This document shows positions 45,594 through 54,600 of a stretch of 64,000 nt of DNA, in pieces. This stretch comes from Cydia pomonella (Eukaryota > Arthropoda > Insecta > Lepidoptera > Tortricidae): positions 11,346,001 through 11,410,000 of the forward strand of contig NC_084711.1 in NCBI RefSeq assembly GCF_033807575.1. Direction: 5' to 3'. Below the pieces are notes generated by a model, which worked only from the letters and a program-made list of their open reading frames with translations, was not told the DNA's origin and made no database searches. How positions within the stretch are numbered: the first letter of the stretch is position 1; each line of letters starts with the position of its first letter. Made by a program: the position numbers and the translations under genes.

Positions 45594-45599
45594 CCAGTT

Positions 45600-46073
45600 G
45601 TAATTTTAATTTAAGGTAATATCTAATGCAGGGTTATGTTATATCGTTACGAAACCATAGAATCGAAGGAAAATATTAGTGAGCAATTGACATTTCATGA
45701 CATTTGCTTTTTTTCTGATTCAGAGTATGGTATGCCCAACATCGAACAATTTGGCCAAATGTTTTTTTTTAAACTTTTGAGCTTCTGACCATTATAAAGA
45801 ATTTTTCCACGTCGAGTCGTGGTATTCTTGATTGATGTCCGTGATTGCATTAAACTAATTTTTATCGCCGCTAAGAAGATAAAACTACTACGAATTTCCA
45901 AAATGCCTGTATTGGCTGAATTATTCTGCCCCTTTCTAATGTATGGCACTGTCCCTTTCGGCCATTTAGGGTTGTCAAAATTCAAGTCTATCTTATCTGT
46001 GATCGTGCACGTATTCCCTATACGTGTGTGCACGTCAAGCTATGCCAAACCTAATAATTGCTCGGAGCGATGC
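45600..46073. promoter_or_regulatory. Divergent intergenic region, NDUFB11 side
   Basis: The interval between the two start codons (45594-46813) must hold promoters for both NDUFB11 (minus) and RtcB (plus). No TATA box is obvious, as is usual for housekeeping genes. More than a third of the interval is made of MITEs. Confidence 0.35.
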
Positions 46074-46166
46074 TGGGCTATAACCGCGAAAATCGAAGGT
46101 CGTCAGTTGCGGACATTTTTCTCTGCCACTCTAATTACGTCTTTATGAGAGTAAAAGAGAAAGATC
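46074..46166. mobile_element. CWG-target MITE, truncated copy E
   Basis: AACCGCGAAAATCGAAGGTC, TTTTTCTCTGCCACTC and TAATTACGTCTTTATGAGAG match copy A, but the second terminal repeat is lost. Confidence 0.7.
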
Positions 46167-46262
46167 CTGAGCCGAAGGGAGCCGGGAAAAGCCCAAAGGG
46201 GGAGTGTCGCCCCACTGTCACTGTGATTCATTCTAACAAATTGTAAGGTCTGTAGAGGCCTG

Positions 46263-46391
46263 GGGGCCTACCGCAAAAACCGTAATTCGCAAATTGCGGA
46301 GATCTTTCCCTTTTACTCTCACTAAGACGTAATTGGAGTGACAGAGAAAAATGCCCGCAATTGACGAACTTCGATTTTCCCGGTAGCCGCC
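46263..46391. mobile_element. CWG-target MITE, copy C
   Basis: Ends GGGGCCTACCGCAAAAACCG and CGATTTTCCCGGTAGCCGCC, flanked by CTG (46260-46262 and 46392-46394). 129 bp. Confidence 0.88.
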
Positions 46392-46394
46392 CTG

Positions 46395-46504
46395 AGGGCC
46401 TACCGCGAACCACGATCGACGAGTTACCTCCCTATCACACTTACGTACGAATTTACAAGTGCGACAGAGAGGCAACACGCCGAACGTGGTTCGCGGTAGG
46501 CCTC
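46395..46504. mobile_element. CWG-target MITE, copy D (different subfamily)
   Basis: Ends AGGGCCTACCGCGAACCACG and CGTGGTTCGCGGTAGGCCTC (one mismatch in the outer repeat). CTG flanks at 46392-46394 and 46505-46507; the left CTG is shared with copy C. 110 bp. The interior (CCTATCACACTTACG) differs from copies A-C. Confidence 0.85.
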
Positions 46505-46813
46505 CTGAACTTGTACAAGCGCAAGCAGTCCGAACGTGAGTACTAGGTTTAATATCGAGTTTAATAGGGCAACATTTTTTTTGACAGTACGCCCTGTCTT
46601 TAGCGCCATACGCTGGCTGTGGTACATTAGAACGCCGAACGTAGTGATTATATTATGCTTATGCTCTTTGGCTCTTTGATTAAGAGTACATGTGTAGCTT
46701 GAATCTTGAATTGGTGTTTCAATTATTTTTCTGTTTTCATATTAAATTGAAATTACTTCTGTACTGTACTAATATTGTGCTAAAAATAATTAATAAGGTT
46801 TGAAGCTATCACG

Positions 46814-49800
46814 ATGGTTGTTCGTCAATACAACGAAGAATTGAAGTATTTGGAAAAAATAAATCCATATTGTTGGAAAATTAAGAAGGGATTTCAACCC
46901 AACATGAATGTTGAAGGCATATTTTATGTAAATAATTCACTAGAGAAGCTTATGTTAGACGAATTGAGAAATTCATGCCGGCCCGGCATGACTGGCGGCT
47001 TTCTTCCCGGTGTAAAACAAATTGCAAATGTAGCGGCTTTACCGGGTATCGTAGGCCGGTCTGTGGGTCTACCCGATGTACATTCGGGATATGGTTTCGC
47101 TATAGGTAACAAGATATACTAGAAATTACTAAAACTTACAGTTGTGATGTATGAGTATTTCACAACATAATTTTGTATTGCATTGATTCAGGTAATATGG
47201 CAGCATTTGATATGTCTGATCCTAAGTCTATTGTATCTCCCGGAGGTGTGGGGTTTGATATTAACTGTGGTGTAAGACTATTGAGGACTAATTTACATGA
47301 AAAAGATGTACTACCCCTAAAGGTATTAGTATTTTTTTTATCTCTCATATAGAAAGAATTGTCAGAATCATGTCAAATTAAAATAACTGCAAGATTTAAT
47401 CGAAATACTAGCCTATGCCCATAACTTTGTCTGTATATAAATTATTAAACTGTTCCTATCCCCTGTCCCTTTTTACGCTACACTTATTTGTGTACCAAAT
47501 TTCATTGAAATGCTTTCAGCCTCTTTTGCATGAAGGAGGAAGAAAACATCCAAATACTTAAACATACAAATTTTCATACTTGTAATATTAATAGGATAAT
47601 GAAAAAATTAATCAATTTCAGGAACAATTGGCTCAGAGTCTTTTTGACCATATTCCTGTTGGAGTAGGTTCAAAAGGTATTATTCCAATGAATGCCCGTG
47701 ATTTGGAAGAAGCACTAGAGATGGGCATGGATTGGTCTCTTAGAGAGGGTTATGTGTGGGCCGAGGACAAGGAACACTGTGAAGAATATGGCAGGATGCT
47801 CACAGCTGACCCCTCAAAAGTTAGTCTTAGAGCCAAGAAGAGAGGCTTGCCCCAACTTGGGACCCTTGGGGCTGGTAACCATTATGCTGAGATTCAAGTT
47901 GTAGATGAGATATATGACAAATATGCAGCTGGAAAAATGGGCGTGGAAAGAGTTGGACAAGTCTGTGTGATGATTCATTCAGGCAGCAGAGGCTTTGGGC
48001 ATCAGGTTGCAACTGATGCTTTAGTGCAAATGGAGAAAGCTATGAAAAGAGATAATATTGAGACTAATGACCGTCAGCTAGCTTGTGCTAGAATTAATTC
48101 TGTTGAAGGGCAGGATTACTTGAAGGCAATGGCAGCAGCAGCTAACTTTGCCTGGGTAAATCGTAGCTCTATGACTTTCCTCACAAGGCAAGCATTTGCA
48201 AAACAATTTAAAATGACACCTGATGATCTGGACATGCATGTTATTTATGATGTTTCACACAATATTGCAAAGACTGAGGAGCATGTTGTGGATGGAAAAG
48301 TTAAGACTTTATTGGTCCATAGGAAGGTAAGATTTCTTTAGGAAATATCACTTAAAGCAGAGGTTCCCAATCTTTTTCAACATGCGGCACAGTTACAAGT
48401 TTAGTATTTTGCTACGGCGCCCTTGTAAATTTAAAATCACGGTCGAAAAAGAGTGACACGATATATTATTTACCGATGCGAGCGCTCAAATAGCTACCTG
48501 CGAATATTTGTGGTTTCGGATAATGATAGAACTCACGGCGCCCCTCTTTACTTTCTACGGCGCACCAGGGCGCCGCGGCGCACACTTTGGGAACCCCTGA
48601 CTTAAAGTATTTTAAAGGACCACTTACTACAGAAGCATTATATATTTAATCCTTATTCAGCATGAAAGCTCAAAACTGATAATACAAGAAAAAAAATTGT
48701 TTATTTTTTCGTAGGGTTCCACAAGAGCATTCCCTCCTAACCACCCACTGATCCCAGTGGATTATCAGCTAACTGGGCAGCCTGTTCTTATTGGAGGGAC
48801 GATGGGAACTTGCAGCTATGTACTTACCGGCACTCATCAGGGCATGACTGAAACTTTTGGCTCAACATGTCATGGAGCTGTAAGTACTCTTTGTCTTCCT
48901 AGTAGTTCCATGGAACTGATACTATGCTTTTGGTTTGAATGTGAATTTAATTTCTTCATTTTTAAGGTATGTATAGTCGTTAGCTTTGTAGCTGGCCCCA
49001 AGCAGCTAATCCTTTGTCTATTGTTAACTACCTGCAAAAAAGGGTCATATATATTCTAATTGGCATCAGTGCGCGGACTAGTCCAACACAATAAAAATAA
49101 ATAAATAAAAATTGTTTATTTCGGACCATAATCCACAGAAATTGGTTATTAATTTAGCTTCTTAAAAAATCTATCTTAGTCTTATGAACTACAGGAAACT
49201 TAACCTAGTAGGTATTGGAAGCGATATAATATAGTGTTACCCTATTTGTCTCTCCCAATAACCACATCAACCCAGTATTTTGTGAGCGGCCGACCAACGT
49301 CCTTAGCATGCTGTTGCTGCTTCCGCGCACTCTCCCAAGCAGTGAGGCAATTCTTTTTCGCAATGGCAAAGAAGTCGTCTGTTCTAGCCTCGGCCAACAT
49401 GCCCGCTGTGCTGCAGTGTTTAGGCCGCCTCAACAGCATTCTAAGGATGTTGTTGTATTGCACACGCAGTGTATTATAAGTCTTCTGTGTAAATTTCACC
49501 CACAGGCTGCACGTGTAAAACGTCTGACAATAAGCCTTAAAAAGTGTCAGTTTTACTTCCTCGTTACAGCGTGCAAACCTGTGGGCGAGCATATTACCTC
49601 GTACTGCCAAAGCTCTCCTCTCTCTTTCCACACCCTTATCATTACTGAGCTCCCTCGTAATCATATGCCCTAAATATTTAAATTTATCAACTACTTTGAT
49701 AGCCACTCCCCCCAGTATGATCTCAGGCAGGGTCTTAGTGTTATACTTACGAGCCTTAAAGATAAGGACCTCGCTTTTGCTCGCGTTGTACCTAAGGCCA

Positions 49801-51119
49801 TGCTGTTGCGCGTAGCTCTCACACAGTCTAACAAGATGTTTGACAGCACTGATTGACGGTCCCAGCACGACCATGTCGTCCGCGTAACTTATGTTGTTGA
49901 AACACGTTTCGCCTATGTGACATCCGACATGCTCCTTGCTAAGACCCTCAAACAGTTCGTTAACATAGAGGTTAAACAAGATTGGGGATGATAATCTCCC
50001 CTGTCTAACTCCACACTGCAGTCTATACTCGTCCGAGTCAACCCCCGCCCATCTCACCCTATTGACCTGGTTGTAGTACCAATGTTTTAAGCAGCGCAAT
50101 GTACTCTCTGGGTAAACTGGTCCTTTCTAGCTTAGTCCATAGCTTATCATAAACAACCAGGTCAAAGGCTTTGGACAGGTCCAGAAAGCATGCGTATATC
50201 GGCGTGTCTCTGTCCACGTAGTACTTGACAGCCTGCTTAAGGCACAAAATTGCACTCTCTGTCGACAAACCTGGCCTAAATCCAAATTGTACGTCGTGCA
50301 GATTAATATGTTTGCAAAGTTGTGCATTAAGCAAGCCGTCAAGCACTTTCGCTGTGAGTGTCGCTAGTGAGATGGGCCTATAATTACCGATTTCCGAGAA
50401 ACCAGTGTAGGTGCGGCCTCCGATAACGCGCCTTTGTTCCGCATATCTAGGACACATTTTAGACTGGTTCGGTAGCGTTCGACTCGCCGGTACTCAGTAA
50501 ACGTAGAGGGACCACACAAGAAATGGCAAATTATTTTTCCATTGATTCATTTTGAATCTTATTTCAACTACCATAGGAGTTGTAATTCAATAACCGGTTA
50601 AAGTGACCAGACCATTTTTTATGCAGGTAGTGGCACGGGCGGTTTTAGTTAACAATAGACAAAGGATAAGCCACTAGGGGCCAGCTACAAAGCTAACGAC
50701 TATACTCGCAACTATTTGGGTGAAATGTGATGTGTATATTGGAGACTAGACTAACATTATATGATAATTTGTATCACAAATAGCTATAGGAACAACCCAA
50801 ATTTTCTTCATTAATCATAATGGATCCTTCAGGAGCTATGTCTCATTAAATACGTTTTACAGTTATTTATAGGTACTAATTTTATTTACAGGGTCGCGCG
50901 TTGTCACGTGCAAAGTCTAGGCGAAACATTGATTACAAAGAAGTCCTTGAAAAAATGGAAAACATGGGTATTTCTATTAGAGTTGCCTCACCAAAACTCG
51001 TAATGGAAGAGGCTCCAGAATCTTACAAAAATGTTACCGATGTCGTTAACACATGCCATGCTGCTGGTATCAGCAAGAAAACTGTCAAACTACGTCCGAT
51101 CGCAGTTATTAAGGGTTAA
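46814..51119 (+). CDS. RtcB: RNA-splicing ligase RtcB homologue, complete, 5 exons
   Basis: The catalytic subunit of the tRNA ligase complex. RtcB joins 2',3'-cyclic phosphate and 5'-OH RNA ends, using GTP and Mn2+, in tRNA splicing and XBP1 mRNA splicing. Exons are 46814-47105, 47192-47322, 47622-48326, 48715-48879 and 50892-51119; all phases join to give 506 residues, the expected length (human 505). Motifs in order: ALPGIVGRSVGLPDVHSGYG; GGVGFDINCGVRLL with the metal-binding Asp and Cys; LGTLGAGNHYAEIQ; MIHSGSRGFGHQ; VIYDVSHNIAK; GGTMGTCSYVL; and CHGAGRALSR, whose His is the guanylated residue. The HGAGR motif is split by intron 4, which holds a broken LINE. Intron 3 holds a hAT MITE. The start context ACGATGG is acceptable, and AATAAA at 51195-51200 is the likely poly(A) signal. 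No defect is seen. Confidence 0.96.
48358..48599. mobile_element. 242-bp hAT MITE in RtcB intron 3
   Basis: Starts CAGAGGTTCCCAATCTTTTT and ends CACACTTTGGGAACCCCTG. A perfect 8-bp duplication ACTTAAAG flanks it (48350-48357 and 48600-48607). The CAG-GGTTCCCAA end is typical of hAT elements. It contains a GC-rich GGGCGCCGCGGCGCAC stretch near the right end. Confidence 0.9.
48971..50705. repeat. Inverted repeat arms flanking the LINE in RtcB intron 4
   Basis: Left arm from 48971 (GTATAGTCGTTAGCTTTGTA then GCTGGCCCC, CCTTTGTCTATTGTTAACTA). Its complement is at about 50641-50705 (TAGTTAACAATAGACAAAGG, GGGGCCAGCTACAAAGCTAA then CGACTATAC). The arms are about 65-70 bp with a few mismatches. It could be the two ends of a DNA element that was later invaded by the LINE. 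Confidence 0.7.
49242..50457 (-). pseudogene. LINE reverse-transcriptase fragment, frameshifted
   Basis: Minus-strand translation reads NYRPISLATLTAKVLDGLLN, FGFRPGLSTESAILCLK and ACFLDLSKAFDLVVYDKLW (RT domain, first catalytic Asp). A frame change follows near 50060-50100. The second frame has LQCGVRQGRLSSPILFNLYV, ISYADDMVVLGPS (the YADD catalytic core) and a C-terminal region ending GRPLTKYWVDVVIGRDK. No endonuclease domain; the 5' part is absent. A dead non-LTR copy of different lineage from the one at 58260. Confidence 0.88.
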
Positions 51120-51194
51120 ATAAGTTTTCCAATGCATTTTGATAATATAATATAATTAACTGTGTTAAGTTATTAACAATATAAGATCTTTTGT

Positions 51195-51200
51195 AATAAA
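51195..51200 (+). terminator. Polyadenylation signal of RtcB
   Basis: AATAAA, 76 bp after the RtcB stop codon. Confidence 0.6.
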
Positions 51201-51233
51201 TGTATTTTATATCTACGCCCTGTTTCACTATTA

Positions 51234-51337
51234 GGCGGGTCCACATAGAGTGAGCATACGCGAGGCAATTTCCTCGCGCACAAAACGGCCAGTGTAGACG
51301 TGCGTCGGCCGATGCTCGCTTTGTGTGGGTGGACCCA
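51234..51337. mobile_element. Palindromic MITE between RtcB and glycerol kinase
   Basis: GGCGGGTCCACATAGAGTGAGC-like left arm against GCTCGCTTTGTGTGGGTGG then ACCC at right. The interior pairs imperfectly (GAGGCAATTTCCTCG is itself a small hairpin). About 104 bp. Confidence 0.65.
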
Positions 51338-51663
51338 ATTATTCTCACAAAAAAAAACGTATAAATGAACATAGTCAAAAAACATCTGTTCAATAAAACT
51401 GAACATAGGTACTAGAACATTTATCGATGGCATATTATAGAGGGTTAGTAAAAACACGTTTAGGAACAACAACTATAATCAAAAACAAAAACTGAAATGT
51501 AATAATGATCTAATAATGGTATAATAACTAACCAAAAGCAATCACAAAAATATTATGTTAAAGATTTGACTACTAATATATTAATACTTTGTTTGTACAA
51601 GCCAACATTAACATAAGGAGGTAGTATCTAATGACTAAGATTGGCTCACGCATGTGACATGAA

Positions 51664-54600
51664 CTAGATGGATTTTAGTTTATCGGCTATGACTACGAGA
51701 AGCGCGGTACCGAGGAAGAACAGGCCTGGAGGCAGCACTGCCGTTGTTCGATCAATCTCCTCTGAAACTGAACACCAAAATATCAATATAAAACGTTATA
51801 CACATTTTGACATATTGTCACTACTTTGAAAAAATCTCGTATCTCACACTGCTACTCAAAGTTAAAAGGCAGTAACTCTGTATGCAACCCACATATAGTT
51901 ACCACATTTTTCTTTTGACAAACCTCTACGACTTTTTGATAAGTGATACGTTTCAAAGTTGCGATAGAAGATATACTTCGTGATTTGTTATCGGTCAATC
52001 GAAACTAACGTATCTGCCTCAACATGAGATTTCCTCTGGAGTTGCAGGCGTATATAGGCTACGGAGACTGCCTAACATCAGGCGGGCCGTATGCTTGTTT
52101 GCCACCGAGAAGTATAAAAAAAAAAATTATAAATATAGGTACAATACAATACAAATCCTCTTTAATGCACAACCTCAGAATAAATGTATGTATCGCTACA
52201 GAGCGATCTCTTCCAAGCAACCTTTAGGATGTGGAGAAATGAAACTTTTAATTTAACTAATTAGGAGGTGCAAAAGCCTAAATAGCAGTAGAGACAATAC
52301 TTTTAAAATTTATCTTTACAACAGTAAGACAATACTATATGTATGAGAGATTAAAAATAAGATTGAATGTCATTATTATTAAATTTAAAATCGAAGCCAT
52401 GTTTCCTAAGAACATATGTGGCTATCTCTCATAGTTTCTGAGTTCTCCATACTGACCGTTTTGGATTGATCACCCTGTATACAAAACTATACACGGTGGC
52501 CAAAAAATATGTGCATTCCCGTTGCCAGGGAGGTTTTGGGCTTATACTGAGCAGCTTTTACTATGGGACAAACCCCAATAATTCTTGCCAAAAGTGATAA
52601 CCGGTAATGCGGACAGAAACACTAAGGAAGAGACAGATAATAGTTTTTAAAAGGTACATAACTAGTTGACTACTAAACCCTAAAAATTTACTATTTCTCA
52701 CCTGGTTTGAATGTCGATTCTTCGGATTCTTCTTTAACCCAACCCATACACCGCTCCAATGCGGTTTCCCATCGAACCCGTCGGATTTCGCGATCTATAA
52801 AGAAATAACTAGATATAAATGCACTTCATGGTGCTAATGTAGAGTCAAGATTTTTTGTTGAACATAAGATTCAAAACGTTAGTTTACATATCATAATTGA
52901 TAGATAATAATCATGGACGTACAATTGTGTAGGTTGCACCTTTAGTAGTCTGTACCAGCGGTACTACGGTACACGTGTACTCACCCTTGGGCGAGATGGC
53001 TGGCAGGAAGGTGTCGGCGGGTGGCGCGGGGGTGCTAATGGGCCACACGTGCTGCACCAGCAGTACTACAGTACACGTGTACTTACCCTCGGGCGAGATG
53101 GCGGGCAGGATGGCGTAGGCGGGTGGCGCGGGGGTGCTGATGGGCCACACGTGCTGCACCAGCAGTACTACAGTACACGTGTACTCACCCTCGGGCGAGA
53201 TGGCTGGCAGGAAGGTGTCGGCGGGTGGCGCGGGGGTGCTGCTGGGCCACACGTGCTGCACCAGCAGTACTACAGTACACGTGTACTCACCCTCGGGCGA
53301 GATGGCGGGCAGGAAGGTGTAGGCGGGCGGCGCGGGGGTGCTGATGGGCCACATGTGTTGCACCAGCAGTACTACAGTACACGTGTACTCACCCTCAGGC
53401 GAGATGGCGGGCAGGAAGGTGTCGGCGGGCGGCGCGGGTGTGTTGGGCCACACGTGCTGCACCAGCAGTACTACAGTACACGTGTACTCACCCTCTGGCG
53501 AGATGGCGGGCAGGAAGGTGTCGGCGAGATGGCGGGCAGGAAGGTGTCGGCGGGTGGCGCGGGGGTGCTGATGGGCCACACGTGCTGCACCAGCAGTACT
53601 ACAGTACACGTGTACTCACCCTTGGGCGAGATGGCGGGCAGGAAGGTGTAGGCGGGCGGCGCGCGGGTGCTGATGGGCCACATGTGCTGCACCAGCAGTA
53701 CTACAGTACACGTGTACTCACCCTCTGGCGAGATGGCGGGCAGGAAGGTGTCGGCGGGCGGCGCGGGGGTGCTGGTGGGCCACACGCGGAGCGCGCGCCC
53801 CGCCGCCACGGCCGCACCCAGTGCTGTGCTCTCCATCATTAGCGGACGGATCTGGATTATATTGACAAATCAGTAATGTGGAAGACAACTCACGAAATTC
53901 CGATCCCTGTTCCGAATAGCACTGAAATGGGAACACATCGTTTTACGTAATTGTAATCGTAAACCTGCATTTTCATTTCTTTTATTTGATAGCAATTAAG
54001 ATGTTATTGAATAGGATATTGAGCATACCCTGTAAAGGCAGATCATTCTATTATTTTGTCTAATCTACCTATCATGACATGGAATCTAGAAGAACGCCAA
54101 GAAAGAAAAATTCGTGCGTATGAGGAAAATTCGAAAATCGGACCCTGGACATCGAGTTTAAGGACAAGGCAAACTGACACGATTGACAAAATACTCACCA
54201 CGGGTATGCCGAGCGTGTCGGCCAGCATCTGCATGTGCAGCGCGTTCTGCGACATGCCGCCGTCGGCGAGCAGGCGGCGCAGCGGCGCGCAGTCGGCCGC
54301 CACCGCGTCGGCTACCGCTCGCGTCTGCTGGCACACCGCCTCCAGCGCCGCGCGCACCACGTGCGAGCGTCGCGTGAAGTTGCTCAGCCCGCACATTATT
54401 CTGGAAGTCCACAATAGTTAACTACAAAGAGAAAATCGTAGAAGACCTGTAAGATATATTACAGTACATATGGGGCTACTTTATAGCACTAGTGCGAGAA
54501 GTAGCATATTACGTTACTGTGTCGAACATTTAAAGGGCCATATGTACTGTAAAACGTTGTACGATACATGTGCGAATAGGTAATTCGCAACTCGTGTCGA

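Noticed and set aside
46058..46627. Several overlapping open frames upstream of RtcB
   Set aside because: They run across CWG MITE copies in both directions and repeat the same peptide in different copies; they are repeat sequence, not genes.
53049..53876. Long repetitive open frames on the plus strand over the minisatellite (up to 200 codons)
   Set aside because: They arise because the 102-bp period is divisible by three. The coding sense is the minus strand, as an extension of a glycerol kinase exon.
54158..54412. GC-rich open frames on both strands over glycerol kinase exon 6
   Set aside because: They are shadow frames of a real exon with high third-position GC; only the frame with DGGMSQNALHMQ matches the family.
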